Part shown: positions 1 to 9,973 of the stretch, piece by piece
Layout of the letters: each line of letters opens with the position of its first letter
How positions within the stretch are numbered: position 1 is the first letter of the stretch
Assembly (NCBI RefSeq): GCF_022712275.1
Contig: NZ_JALAGU010000022.1
Coordinates: 62,001-126,000 of the forward strand
DNA: 64,000 bases
Source of the DNA: Corynebacterium sp.
GTDB taxonomy: Bacteria; Actinomycetota; Actinomycetes; Mycobacteriales; Mycobacteriaceae
Direction of reading: 5' to 3'
Notes under the pieces: model-generated
Told to the model about the DNA's origin: nothing
The model's input: only the letters and a program-made list of their open reading frames with translations
The model's database searches: none
Translations under genes and position numbers: made by a program

Positions 1-23
1 GCAACATGATGAAGACCGTCTAA
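1..23 (+). CDS. Possible 3' tail of an upstream gene (aconitase expected)
   Basis: Reading from base 3, the window opens in a frame that ends in a TAA stop at 21-23 after the residues NMMKTV. By synteny the gene upstream of an acnR should be acn (aconitase). Six residues are too few to confirm that and I do not recognise them as an aconitase C terminus, so the assignment rests on position only. Confidence 0.25.
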
Positions 24-57
24 CCAGTCGGTACTTCTCCCGGAAGGGGCACACCGC

Positions 58-618
58 ATGCCGAAGGTCAGCGACAGCGACCTTTCCGAGCGGCGGTCCG
101 ACATCCTGGCGGCCGCCCGTATGTGCTTCGTCACCTACGGGTACGACGGCGCCACTGTGTCGCGGTTGGAGAAGGCCACCGGGAAGTCCCGGGGGGCCAT
201 CTTCCACCACTTCCAGAACAAGGAGACCCTGTTCCGGACAGTGGCACACCGTGACATGCTCCGGATGACGGAACTGGCGTCCTCCCGAGGCATGATCGGT
301 CTCATCAGGTACATCCTGGAAGAACCCGATCTCGTCAACTGGTGGAGTCTCCGCGTGGAGATCACACGGCGCATCCGCGTCGATGAAGAACTCCGCGACA
401 CCTGGGACGCCGATCAGAAGGCACTGCGTGCGGCGGTCACAGACCGTCTCACCGAACAGCGTGACAGTGGACGTCTCCGGACGGACATCGATCTCGAGAC
501 AACCATCCAGCTGCTGGAACTGACCCTTGAAGGGGTCATGTCCCACCTCAGTTCAGACCGGGTCAGTGACCGGCTCCCGGACGCTCTGGATCTCGTCGAG
601 AAGTCACTGCGCGCCTGA
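58..618 (+). CDS. acnR: TetR-family regulator, AcnR-like
   Basis: A 186-residue TetR-type DNA-binding regulator. The helix-turn-helix lies at about residues 30-60 and carries the family hallmark GKSRGAIFHHFQNKETLF; the rest is the helical ligand-binding and dimerisation part. The N-terminal third and the SLRVEI segment resemble what I remember of C. glutamicum AcnR, which represses the aconitase gene acn and lies just downstream of it. The first base of the window is consistent with a gene ending right before this one. The ATG at 58 follows a GGAAGGGG-like ribosome site. A strong hairpin follows the stop codon, so it is probably the last gene of its transcript. The operator would lie upstream of acn, outside the window. 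TetR membership is certain; the AcnR name is good but rests on remembered similarity. Confidence 0.8.
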   Translation: MPKVSDSDLSERRSDILAAARMCFVTYGYDGATVSRLEKATGKSRGAIFHHFQNKETLFRTVAHRDMLRMTELASSRGMIGLIRYILEEPDLVNWWSLRVEITRRIRVDEELRDTWDADQKALRAAVTDRLTEQRDSGRLRTDIDLETTIQLLELTLEGVMSHLSSDRVSDRLPDALDLVEKSLRA

Positions 619-650
619 CGGTCCCGTTCGCCAAGGCCGAGCGAAAAGAC

Positions 651-690
651 AGCCCGCCACCCCACTCCGGGGCGGCGGGCTTCGTCTGTT
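651..690 (+). terminator. Intrinsic terminator after acnR
   Basis: AGCCCGCC at 651-658 pairs with GGCGGGCT at 674-681; after one A/C mismatch, CCCC/GGGG continues the stem around the loop ACTCC (664-668). The sequence after the stem, TTCGTCTGTTT, is T-rich. It ends acnR transcription just before the promoter of the ACT-domain gene. Confidence 0.75.
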
Positions 691-713
691 TCGAGGCCGG
701 TAGCATGGACGGA

Positions 714-980
714 ATGATCGCGATCATGACCGTCACCGGACGGGACCACACCGGAATCATCGCCGCCGTCTCCACCGCCTGCGCCGACCTCTCCATCAAC
801 ATCCTCAACGTCTCGCAGACGATCATGGACGAGTGGTTCACCATGATCCTCCACGTCGAGCTCCCCGACGACCTCGATGTCGCCGCGGTCGACAATCGCA
901 TGGCGCTGGTGGAGGACCAGCAGAAGCTCGTCATCACCATCCAGTCCCAGGCCATCTTCGACGCGATGCACCACATCTGA
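714..980 (+). CDS. ACT-domain protein, UPF0237 family
   Basis: An 88-residue stand-alone ACT domain beginning MIAIMTVTGRDHTGIIAAVST, the pattern of the UPF0237 family of small ligand-binding regulatory proteins. An in-frame ATG at 705 exists, but 714 is preferred: family members start at this point, and TAGCAT at 701-706 followed by 7 nt gives a leaderless-type promoter with its +1 at this ATG. The UPF0210 gene begins 16 bp after the stop. The same pair, UPF0237 then UPF0210, is widespread in bacteria, so the ACT protein probably senses an amino acid or related ligand for its partner. The biochemical role is not known. Confidence 0.8.
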   Translation: MIAIMTVTGRDHTGIIAAVSTACADLSINILNVSQTIMDEWFTMILHVELPDDLDVAAVDNRMALVEDQQKLVITIQSQAIFDAMHHI

Positions 981-996
981 GGAGCCGACTGAACAC

Positions 997-2370
997 ATGA
1001 CCGCCGCATTCCTCCCCTCTTCCTCCATCCTCGAGACCATCGCGATGATCCAGCGCTACCGGCTGGACATCCGCACCGTCACCATGGGTATCAACCTCTT
1101 GCCCTGTGTCCGCGCGACCTCTGCCGCCACCTGTACCGCGGTCTACGACATGGTCACCACCAGAGCCCGGAACCTCGTCTCCGTCGCCCGGGGTATCGAG
1201 CGTGAGCTCGGGATCCCCATCGCCAACAAGCGGGTCTCAGTCACCCCGGTCGCCATCGTCGCGTCTGCGGTGCCGGGGTGCGACCCGGTGGACATCGCCC
1301 GCGCCCTTGACCGTGCCGCCGCAGAGATCGGTGTCGATTTCATCGGTGGCTACTCCGCTCTCGTGGAAAAGGGCGGCACCGAGGGCGACAAGCGCCTGAT
1401 CCGCTCCATTCCCGAAGCTCTCAGCGAGACCGACGTGGTGTGCTCCTCGGTGAACATCGGCTCCTCGCGCGCCGGCATCAACATGAATGCTGTCCGCGAG
1501 ATGGGCGGCATCGTGCGGGGATGTGCCGAGGCCACCGCCGACCGTGGCTCGATCGCCGCGGCCAAACTCGTGGTCTTCTGCAACGCTGTCGGAGACAACC
1601 CGTTCATGGCCGGCGCCTTCCACGGCGTCGAGGAACCCGACTGCGTCATCAATGTCGGTGTCTCCGGTCCCGGTGTGGTCGACCGTGCGGTCGCGGCCAT
1701 GGGTGAGGACGCGACCCTCAACGAGATCGCCGAGGAGATCAAGAAGGCGGCCTTCAAGATCACCCGCACCGGACAGCTCGTCGGAACGATGGCCGCCGAC
1801 CGTCTGGGCGTCCCCTTCGGAATCGTCGACCTGTCCCTGGCCCCCACGGCGGAGATGGGTGACTCCGTCGCCCATATCCTCGAGCACATGGGACTGGACC
1901 AGGTCGGTACCCACGGCACCACCGCGGCGCTGGCGCTGCTCAATGACGCGGTGAAGAAGGGCGGCATGATGGCATGTTCCCGGGTCGGTGGGCTGTCCGG
2001 TTCCTTCATTCCGGTCAGCGAGGACGCCGGGATGATCGAGGCGGTACGCGCCGGAAACCTCACCGTCGACAAACTTGAGGCCATGACCGCTATCTGCTCG
2101 GTGGGACTGGACATGATCGCGGTACCCGGCGAAACTACGGCCGCCGCCATCGCCGGCATGATCGCTGATGAGGCTGCCATCGGCATGATGAACCACAAGA
2201 CCACCGCAGTCCGTGTCATCCCGGCGATCGGCTGCGGTGTCGGCGACGACGTCGACTTCGGAGGTCTTCTCGGCCACGCGCCGGTGATGCCGGTCCACAC
2301 CGTACCCAACGGCGCCTTCATCGACCGCGGCGGCTTCATTCCTGCTCCCGTCCACGGATTCCGGAACTGA
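997..2370 (+). CDS. UPF0210 / PFL-family protein
   Basis: A 457-residue member of the UPF0210 (DUF711, PFL-like) family. Conserved stretches visible are MGINLLPCVRA near the N terminus, VCSSVNIGSSRAGINMNAVREMGG, VVFCNAVGDNPFMAGAFHG and INVGVSGPGVV. The open frame extends upstream to 877 inside the preceding gene, but the ATG at 997 is chosen because GGAG lies 12 bp before it, the protein then has the usual family length, and residues encoded upstream are a low-complexity shadow of the ACT gene. The next gene begins two bases after the stop, so the three genes probably form one transcript. Biochemical function is not established for this family, and the resemblance to pyruvate formate-lyase is at fold level only. 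Confidence 0.85.
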   Translation: MTAAFLPSSSILETIAMIQRYRLDIRTVTMGINLLPCVRATSAATCTAVYDMVTTRARNLVSVARGIERELGIPIANKRVSVTPVAIVASAVPGCDPVDIARALDRAAAEIGVDFIGGYSALVEKGGTEGDKRLIRSIPEALSETDVVCSSVNIGSSRAGINMNAVREMGGIVRGCAEATADRGSIAAAKLVVFCNAVGDNPFMAGAFHGVEEPDCVINVGVSGPGVVDRAVAAMGEDATLNEIAEEIKKAAFKITRTGQLVGTMAADRLGVPFGIVDLSLAPTAEMGDSVAHILEHMGLDQVGTHGTTAALALLNDAVKKGGMMACSRVGGLSGSFIPVSEDAGMIEAVRAGNLTVDKLEAMTAICSVGLDMIAVPGETTAAAIAGMIADEAAIGMMNHKTTAVRVIPAIGCGVGDDVDFGGLLGHAPVMPVHTVPNGAFIDRGGFIPAPVHGFRN

Positions 2371-2371
2371 T

Positions 2372-3142
2372 ATGCCGGTTCTCTTCGAGCATGCCCGTGC
2401 CACGGCCCAGGTCGACGATCCCGGCGGACTCCTGCGTCACGGCGCAGACTCCGGACGTTTCGACCGTCCCTGCCCGACCGGGCCCGATGATTCGGCGGTG
2501 ACCGAGGCCCTCTGCGCCACCGGTCAGGTTCCGATCGCCGGGGTCTATGGCCTGGGCTTGTCTCTTTCGCAGTTGTCCCTGGCCGGTGTGGCTGGAGTAC
2601 TCGCTGTGCTGGCACTGATCTGTCTGGTAGTGGGTGCTCCCGTGGTTGCCCTGGTCTTCGTCGTCTTCGCTGTCTTCCTCGGCGGTCTGACCGCTTTCTC
2701 GGCCGGTCGCCGCCGTGAAGGGCTCCGTGCCCTGGACGCGGCGTGGGAGCACGGATGGATCCGGTTCGCTCCGGCGAGGGTCGGCGCTGCCTGGCTCGAT
2801 CATGAGGTCCGGCACGGACCGGCGATGGGGCCGCAGGGTGACCGGGGTCGCAACCAGGATGTACGGCACTGGTACCGGGCGAGCGTCGAGGTCTTCCCCA
2901 CTGACGGGAGCGACCCGTTCACCGTCACCTCCTCACAGTTCCAGGTGCTCGCCGACCGGGACGGGAAGCCACGTGGTCTCCGCACGTCCCCGGGCCCGCT
3001 CGATGTCACCGAGCCGGAGTACTCCAACGGGTGGACGCTGGTCCGCTATATTGCCGGAGCCCCTGAAGAATCCGCCACCGTGACCACAGGACTCACCGAG
3101 ACACAGATCCTCGCCGCCCTGGAGGCTGCCGGGATCCGGTGA
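2372..3142 (+). CDS. Hypothetical membrane protein with two adjacent TM segments
   Basis: A 256-residue protein I do not recognise. Residues 65-110 are strongly hydrophobic (two closely spaced transmembrane segments), followed by a basic AGRRREG stretch and a soluble C-terminal half of about 140 residues rich in charged and aromatic residues (HWYRASVEVFPTDG, YSNGWTLVRYI). No signal peptide or known motif is evident. The ATG begins one base after the UPF0210 stop, so translation is probably coupled and the gene belongs to the same transcript. It ends 4 bp before the stop of the convergent oxidase gene. Confidence 0.7.
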   Translation: MPVLFEHARATAQVDDPGGLLRHGADSGRFDRPCPTGPDDSAVTEALCATGQVPIAGVYGLGLSLSQLSLAGVAGVLAVLALICLVVGAPVVALVFVVFAVFLGGLTAFSAGRRREGLRALDAAWEHGWIRFAPARVGAAWLDHEVRHGPAMGPQGDRGRNQDVRHWYRASVEVFPTDGSDPFTVTSSQFQVLADRDGKPRGLRTSPGPLDVTEPEYSNGWTLVRYIAGAPEESATVTTGLTETQILAALEAAGIR

Positions 3143-3146
3143 CGCG

Positions 3147-4472
3147 CTAACTGCTCACGCGCGTCTCCCGGAGCTCCGCGAGGTCCCGTGCACCACAGAG
3201 TGCCATGGTGAGTTCCAGCTCGGCGAGGACGTTCTGTATGACCTCCTCTGCTCCACGTTGACCGGCCACAGCCAGGCCGTACATCCACGGCCGACCGAGC
3301 AGGACGGCGTCAGCCCCGAGAGCCAGTGCCACGGCGACGTCGCGGCCGGTACGGATACCGGAATCCAGCAGCAGGGTCGGACCGTCGCCGAGGTGGCGAC
3401 GGATCTCGACCAGTGCATCAAGGGAGGAGACGGAACCGTCGACCTGACGCCCACCGTGGTTGGATACCACCACGGCATCCGCACCGACGGCAAAGGCCCG
3501 TTCGGCGTCGTCCGGATCGAGGATGCCCTTGAATACCACCGGCAGTGAGGTCCGGTCCTTGAGTGTGGCCAGCATGTCCCAGTCGAGACCGGGGTTGGAA
3601 TAGGTGCCGAGGAAGGTCTCGACGGATGCCCTGGGCTCCGGCGACAGCAGGTTGCGCAGCGTCCTGCCCGGGTGATGGCGGGCGATCGACAGCAGGGACG
3701 CCACCGCCGCCGGCGTGACCCGGACGTCCTCTGACGGGCCTTGTCCGGAGCTGTCACGGATTCTGGTACGCACCATGTCCATGAAACGGGAGTCGGAGGT
3801 GTACTGGGAGATGCCCTGCCCACGGGAGAAGGGCAGCGACCCCAGATTAAGGTCCCGGGGACGCCAGCCCAGCACGGTGGTGTCCAGGGTGACCACCAGC
3901 GCACCTGCTCCGGAGGCCTCCGCCCGTCGGATGAGACTGTCCACGAGATCCTCGTCGGTGGACCAGTAGAGCTGGAACCAGTGTCCGGCCGGCGTGGCTG
4001 CTGTTGCGGTCTCCTCCAGCGGTGAGCAGCCCTGGTTGCTGATGACCATCGGAACACCCGTTGCCGCTGCGGCACGGGCGGTAAGGAGATCGGCGTCCTT
4101 GTGGACGAGCGTTGAGGCACCGATGGGTGCCAACAGCACCGGTGATGCGTAGTCCTGACCGAACAGTGACAGTGCCAGGTCACGTTCCTCGCCACCGTGA
4201 GCCATCCGGGGCACGAGTCTGTGCCTGTCGAAGGCCTCCCGATTGGCGTCCATGATGCGTTCCTCCCCTGCACCGCCGGCGACGTACGCCCACGCTTTCC
4301 GGGACATGCGCCGTCGTGCGGCACGCTCCAGCCCTGCCGCGTCGGTGGGAACCGACGGTCGGAGCCCGGACACCCCGGCCCGGTAGATACGGTCCTGGCG
4401 GGCGCGACCGGCACCGGCCACAGCGGACGCCAAGGACAGGAACGTGGACTGTGTGTCACTGCGGGAAACCAT
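3147..4472 (-). CDS. FMN-dependent alpha-hydroxy-acid oxidase (lactate 2-monooxygenase/oxidase type)
   Basis: A 441-residue enzyme of the lactate dehydrogenase / glycolate oxidase / lactate 2-monooxygenase family, expected to oxidise an L-2-hydroxy acid with FMN. Seen: YVAGGAGEE near residue 64, the FMN-binding LLAPIGAS segment, VVFKGILDPDDAERA, the catalytic-histidine motif VVSNHGGRQVDG near residue 337, and the phosphate-binding DSGIRTGRDVAVALALGADAVLLGRPW. The length and N-terminal extension resemble lactate 2-monooxygenases more than quinone-dependent LldD, but substrate and acceptor (O2 or quinone) cannot be read from sequence. TACTGT at 4479-4484 lies 6 bp before the ATG, suggesting a leaderless transcript. 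The ABC-F gene upstream ends at 4520. Confidence 0.85.
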   Translation of the reverse strand: MVSRSDTQSTFLSLASAVAGAGRARQDRIYRAGVSGLRPSVPTDAAGLERAARRRMSRKAWAYVAGGAGEERIMDANREAFDRHRLVPRMAHGGEERDLALSLFGQDYASPVLLAPIGASTLVHKDADLLTARAAAATGVPMVISNQGCSPLEETATAATPAGHWFQLYWSTDEDLVDSLIRRAEASGAGALVVTLDTTVLGWRPRDLNLGSLPFSRGQGISQYTSDSRFMDMVRTRIRDSSGQGPSEDVRVTPAAVASLLSIARHHPGRTLRNLLSPEPRASVETFLGTYSNPGLDWDMLATLKDRTSLPVVFKGILDPDDAERAFAVGADAVVVSNHGGRQVDGSVSSLDALVEIRRHLGDGPTLLLDSGIRTGRDVAVALALGADAVLLGRPWMYGLAVAGQRGAEEVIQNVLAELELTMALCGARDLAELRETRVSS

Positions 4473-4519
4473 TGTCCGACAGTAACCCCTGCCGACCCTC
4501 CCCGGGGCCGGAACGCGCG

Positions 4520-6148
<1,629 letters not shown>

Positions 6149-6581
6149 GACGGTCCAGCATATCACGCAGATGCTCAGGATCCGTACCGTGGTCTGGTGT
6201 GGCTGGACACACGGTCGTGGGGGTGGGCACCGCGCTCTCCGCCTCCCCCACTAGGAGAGAGAGACCGCGACGGGGCGACCCGTGGGCGACCCACCCCACA
6301 CTTCCATGGTCCCGGAGTCCCGCATTCCACCCAACCTCCGAGGCGTCCTTTCCGGACACCGAGTGGCGTTCCTTGTGGACACGAATGAATATATATGACA
6401 GCAGGATCATTCGCTAGGGCAAAGCTAATTTCCTGCCGTACGGCCGTTACGTCGGGGGTGGTCAGTATCTGCCCCCGACGGTGGGGCCGGCACCATGAAT
6501 TTCGTTCACCCTGGTCAGGAATGCCTTGGCTGAGAAATCCCTGCTGTCGGGATTCCCTGGTCACGGGGGTAGGATGACCGC
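6149..6581. other. 433-bp divergent intergenic region between the ABC-F gene and crtL
   Basis: No protein-coding frame here looks real. It contains the ABC-F -10 (TATGCT, 6157-6162), a short hairpin GTGGG-CGA-CCCAC at 6282-6294, and an AT-rich island at about 6380-6430 that contrasts with the GC-rich surroundings. In that island CGAATGA (6382-6388) and TCATTCG (6407-6413) form a perfect 7-bp inverted repeat flanking ATATATATGAC, which could be an operator around a promoter. TAGGAT at 6570-6575 sits 6 bp before the crtL ATG. No riboswitch or tRNA was recognised. Confidence 0.5.
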
Positions 6582-7778
6582 ATGCATATCGCTGTCCTGG
6601 GCCTGGGCCCCGCCGGTTCCGTCCTCGCCCACCGCGCAGTGGCCAGGGGATGGACAGTCGACGGCTACGACCCGGCCTGCCGGGGAACCGACGGATCCCC
6701 CACTCTTCCTGAGTGGCGCAGCACCTACGGACTCCCTGTGGCCGCGCTGCCGGACTGGGCCCTCACCCTCATTCCCTTCCATTCCGTTTCCTCCGCTCTC
6801 AGTGCCCACACACCCGACCGCCGGAGTCTCGACTACGGCGGCTACGGAATGATCGACCGCACCCTTCTGCGGAAGCGACTCTCCCCCGGCATCCGGCTGC
6901 ACCGTCGACGGGTGGACGCCCCGACCGCCCGGACGCTCGGAGTGGACGCCGTCGTCGACTGCCGCGGCGTGGTCGACCGGCCGGCATCGGTGCGCCAGAT
7001 CGCCTACGGACTCTTCCTTCCCGCAGGAGTCGCACAGGCGGCAGGTGTCACCGCAGCGGAGTTCATGGACTGGCGCCCTTCACCCCGGGCTGCAGCGCAG
7101 GCAGCGAGCAGCCATACAGAGACCAGCCATACAGACAGCAGCACCGACACAACGCGTGCTGAACCGAGCTTCCTCTACATCCAGGACGTCGGCGACCGCG
7201 TACTGGTCGAGGAGACGGTACTGGCGACCAGGACGGCGTCCCGGGAGATGCTCCCGGAACTGAGGTTGCGGCTGCTGTCCCGGCTCGGTGAAGTCGCCGA
7301 CCACGCCACCGGCACCGAGACAGTCCACTTCCCGATGGACCGTCGACGTCGACCCTGGTACCTGGGGCCGGACGCGGACGGTGTCGCGACCTTCGGCGCC
7401 GCCGGCGGACTCACCCACCCGGCCACCGGGTACTCCGTGGCCGCCGCCGTCGCCGCCGCGGACACGGTACTCGACCAGCTCGTCGACCACGTTGCCGGGA
7501 GCCCTCCCCCGTGTCGTCAGCGACTCTCCGCCGCACTGGCCTGGCGACTCCGGCTGCTCGGCGGTGAACTGATCATCCGCGCCGACGCGTCGGTCCTCCC
7601 CGGGTTCTTCGACGCCTTCTTCCGCCTGCCCGCCGACCTGCAGCGCGGATACCTCGAAGGGCAGGACGCCCTGCCGGTCGCCGCCGCGATGATCTCGCTG
7701 GCACGCTTCCCGCGGACAGTCCTGCCTTTCCTCCGCCCACTGCCGCAGGCGCTGTACTACACGCTGAAACCCAGGTAG
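6582..7778 (+). CDS. crtL: CrtL-type lycopene cyclase family FAD/NAD-dependent protein
   Basis: A 398-residue flavoprotein of the CrtL/CrtY lycopene cyclase family, which cyclises the ends of lycopene to ionone rings. Seen: N-terminal dinucleotide-binding fold IAVLGLGPAGSVLAHRA (residues 3-19), DYGGYGMIDRTLLRKRL, VLVEETVLATR, PMDRRRRPWYLG and the family C-terminal block FGAAGGLTHPATGYSVAAA (about 272-290) with FFDAFFRLP. Between about residues 165 and 192 is a low-complexity Ser/Thr/His-rich insert containing a 15-bp tandem duplication (SHTET/SHTDS). The well-known C. glutamicum cyclase is instead a two-subunit membrane CrtYe/Yf; no other carotenoid gene is nearby. TAGGAT lies 6 bp before the ATG (leaderless candidate), although GGGGGTAGGA could also act as a ribosome site. 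The 3' end overlaps the convergent sufT by 22 bp. Confidence 0.75.
   Translation: MHIAVLGLGPAGSVLAHRAVARGWTVDGYDPACRGTDGSPTLPEWRSTYGLPVAALPDWALTLIPFHSVSSALSAHTPDRRSLDYGGYGMIDRTLLRKRLSPGIRLHRRRVDAPTARTLGVDAVVDCRGVVDRPASVRQIAYGLFLPAGVAQAAGVTAAEFMDWRPSPRAAAQAASSHTETSHTDSSTDTTRAEPSFLYIQDVGDRVLVEETVLATRTASREMLPELRLRLLSRLGEVADHATGTETVHFPMDRRRRPWYLGPDADGVATFGAAGGLTHPATGYSVAAAVAAADTVLDQLVDHVAGSPPPCRQRLSAALAWRLRLLGGELIIRADASVLPGFFDAFFRLPADLQRGYLEGQDALPVAAAMISLARFPRTVLPFLRPLPQALYYTLKPR
7109..7138 (+). repeat. 15-bp tandem duplication inside crtL
   Basis: CAGCCATACAGAGAC (7109-7123) is followed directly by CAGCCATACAGACAG (7124-7138), 13 of 15 identical. It is in frame and adds five residues to the Ser/Thr/His-rich insert, so it is probably a slippage product tolerated in a surface loop. 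Confidence 0.8.
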
Positions 7779-8182
7779 CGGAGCTGCTCCCGACCCTCCT
7801 CATTGATCATGTGGGGGCCCCACGGCGGAGACCAGACCCAGTTGATCCGCAGTTCGGAGATCTGGTCGATATTGCCTACCACCGCCGCCTGCGACTGGTC
7901 CTCGAGCATGTCCGTCAGCGGGCACGCAGGGGAGGTCAGGGTCATGTTGATCACCGCGACGGAGTCTCCCTCGCCCTCGACCCAGATGTCGTAGACCAGA
8001 CCCAGGTCGACGACGTTGATGCCGAGCTCGGGGTCGATCACGTCGAGCATGTACTCCTCGATCTGACCGGCGAGCTGCACCTGCTCCGGCGTCTGGTCCT
8101 TCGGGGGCTCCGGCACGTCGTTGAGCGGATTGGGGTCCATCTGCGGGGCGGTCGGCTCAGCGGTGGTGTTCTCGTCACTCAC
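7757..8182 (-). CDS. sufT: SufT-like Fe-S assembly protein (MIP18/DUF59 family)
   Basis: A 141-residue DUF59/MIP18 protein, last gene of the suf operon. After a 40-residue acidic, Pro-rich N terminus comes the conserved core DVIDPELGINVVDLGLVYDI, then MTLTSPACPLTDML with the single conserved Cys, and the C-terminal NWVWSPPWGPHMI segment. Members help deliver or maturate Fe-S clusters alongside the SUF scaffold. It begins 34 bp after sufU and overlaps the convergent crtL gene tail to tail by 22 bp, leaving no space for a separate terminator between the two. Confidence 0.88.
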   Translation of the reverse strand: MSDENTTAEPTAPQMDPNPLNDVPEPPKDQTPEQVQLAGQIEEYMLDVIDPELGINVVDLGLVYDIWVEGEGDSVAVINMTLTSPACPLTDMLEDQSQAAVVGNIDQISELRINWVWSPPWGPHMINEEGREQLRYLGFSV

Positions 8183-8216
8183 AGCGGCTGTCCTTTCGGT
8201 TCGGTCGGTACGGGGT

Positions 8217-8672
8217 TCAGTGGGCAGGGCTCGGGACGCCCGCGTCGAGGGTGGCGGCCTCGAAGGCCTTCCATCCCAGCAGGGCGCACTTCACGCGGGC
8301 CGGGTAGCGGGAGACCCCGGCGAAGGCGATGCCGTCACCGATGAGGTCCTCGTCGCCCTCCTCCTCACCGCGGCTGGTCACCATCTTCTCGAACTCGGCG
8401 AGCTTGGCGAAGGCCTGCTCGACCGGTATCCCGATGATCTCCTCGGCCATGACCGAGGTGGAGGCCTGGCTGATCGAGCAGCCCTGGGCGTCGTAGGAGA
8501 CGTCCTCGACTGTTTTCTGGTCGTCACTGAGGTGGACGCGCAGGGTCACCTCGTCACCGCAAGAGGTGTTCACATGGTGCACCTCAGCCTCGAAAGGCTC
8601 GCGGAGTCCCGCGTGCTGCGGGTTCTTGTAGTGGTCCAGGATGACTTCCTGGTACATCTGCTCGAGTTTCAC
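8217..8672 (-). CDS. sufU: Fe-S/sulfur-transfer scaffold SufU
   Basis: A 151-residue SufU. The zinc/cluster ligands are present: C38 and D40 in NTSCGDEV, C65 in AQGCSISQAS, and C129 in RVKCALLGW, with the Gram-positive-type insertion between the second and third cysteine that separates SufU from IscU. SufU accepts the persulfide sulfur made by SufS. It lies 39 bp downstream of sufS and 34 bp upstream of sufT. Confidence 0.93.
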   Translation of the reverse strand: MKLEQMYQEVILDHYKNPQHAGLREPFEAEVHHVNTSCGDEVTLRVHLSDDQKTVEDVSYDAQGCSISQASTSVMAEEIIGIPVEQAFAKLAEFEKMVTSRGEEEGDEDLIGDGIAFAGVSRYPARVKCALLGWKAFEAATLDAGVPSPAH

Positions 8673-8711
8673 GGTCAGTGTCTCTCTTTCTCCACCGGGC
8701 TCACCGGTGAC

Positions 8712-9959
8712 TTACCGGGTGCCGAAGAAGTCCTGGGCGTGACGGACGCCGGCAACCAGCGCATCCACCTCGTCGCGCGTGTTGTAGATGTAGAAGCTCG
8801 CCCGGGCTGTGGCCTGGACCCCGAGGCAGCGGTGCACCGGCCACGCGCAGTGATGTCCGACCCGGATGCAGATCCCCTGGTCGTCGAGGACCTGACCGAG
8901 ATCGTGCGGGTGGATGCCGTCGACGACGAAGCTCACCGCGGCGCCACGGTGCTCGGCTGTGGCCGGTCCGATGATCCGCACGCCCCCGATCTCCTGCAGC
9001 TTGTCCAGGGCATAGGCGGTGAGGTCGTGCTCGTGGGCGGCGACGGCGTCCATCCCGAGGTTCTCGAGATACTTCACGGCCGCGCCCAGCCCGACGACCT
9101 GGGAGGTCATCTGGGTACCGGCCTCGAACCGCTGCGGGACCTCGGCGAACGTGGTCTTCTCCATGGTCACCAGCTCGATCATCGAGCCACCGGTGAGGAA
9201 CGGCGGCAACGCGTCCAGCAGGGACGCCTTACCGTAGAGGACGCCGACACCGTTCGGGCCGAGCATCTTGTGTCCGGAGAACGCCGCGAAGTCCACGTCG
9301 AGGGAGCGGAAGTCGACCGGCATGTGCGGGACCGACTGGCAGGCGTCGAGGACGAACAGCGCACCCACGGCGTGGGCACGGCGGACCGCCTCGTCAACAT
9401 CCAGCTGGGCGCCGGTGACGTTCGACTGGTGGGACAGGGCGACGATCTTGGTCTTCTCCGACAGTTCCAGGCTGTCGAGGTCGATCCGGCCGTCCTCCGT
9501 GGCGGTGTACCAGCGCAGGGTCGCACCGGTACGCAACGCCAGCTCCTGCCAGGGCACGAGGTTGGCGTGGTGCTCGACCTCGGAGATGACGATCTCGTCG
9601 CCCTCCCCGACCGCCAGATCACCGCTGCGCGGGTCGCCCAGGATGAAGGCGACCTCGTTGAGCGCCTCGGTGGCGTTCTTGGTGAAGGCGATCTCGTGGC
9701 CGCGGGCACCGACAAAGCGGGCGATGGCGTCGCGGGCGTCCTCGTAGGCGTCGGTCGCCTCCTCGGCGATCTGGTAGGCGCCACGGTGCACCGGGGCGTT
9801 GTAGTCCGTCAGAAAGGTCCGCTCGGCATCGAGGACCTGCAGCGGCCGTTGGGAGGTCGCCCCGGAGTCCAGGTACACGAGTGGACGACCGTCACGGACA
9901 GTCCGCGACAGGATCGGGAAATCCGCGCGAACTGCGGTGGTGTCCAGTGTCGTGATCAT
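8712..9959 (-). CDS. sufS: Cysteine desulfurase SufS
   Basis: A 415-residue PLP-dependent class V aminotransferase-fold desulfurase that takes sulfur from L-cysteine for cluster assembly. The PLP lysine is K231 in FSGHKMLGPNGVGVLYG, and the persulfide-carrying cysteine is about residue 371 in RVGHHCAWPVHRCLG. The N terminus LVYLDSGATSQRP and the HHANLVPWQ segment are typical of the group II (SufS) type. It starts 14 bp after sufC. Confidence 0.95.
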   Translation of the reverse strand: MITTLDTTAVRADFPILSRTVRDGRPLVYLDSGATSQRPLQVLDAERTFLTDYNAPVHRGAYQIAEEATDAYEDARDAIARFVGARGHEIAFTKNATEALNEVAFILGDPRSGDLAVGEGDEIVISEVEHHANLVPWQELALRTGATLRWYTATEDGRIDLDSLELSEKTKIVALSHQSNVTGAQLDVDEAVRRAHAVGALFVLDACQSVPHMPVDFRSLDVDFAAFSGHKMLGPNGVGVLYGKASLLDALPPFLTGGSMIELVTMEKTTFAEVPQRFEAGTQMTSQVVGLGAAVKYLENLGMDAVAAHEHDLTAYALDKLQEIGGVRIIGPATAEHRGAAVSFVVDGIHPHDLGQVLDDQGICIRVGHHCAWPVHRCLGVQATARASFYIYNTRDEVDALVAGVRHAQDFFGTR

Positions 9960-9973
9960 TCAGTCGGTCCCTC

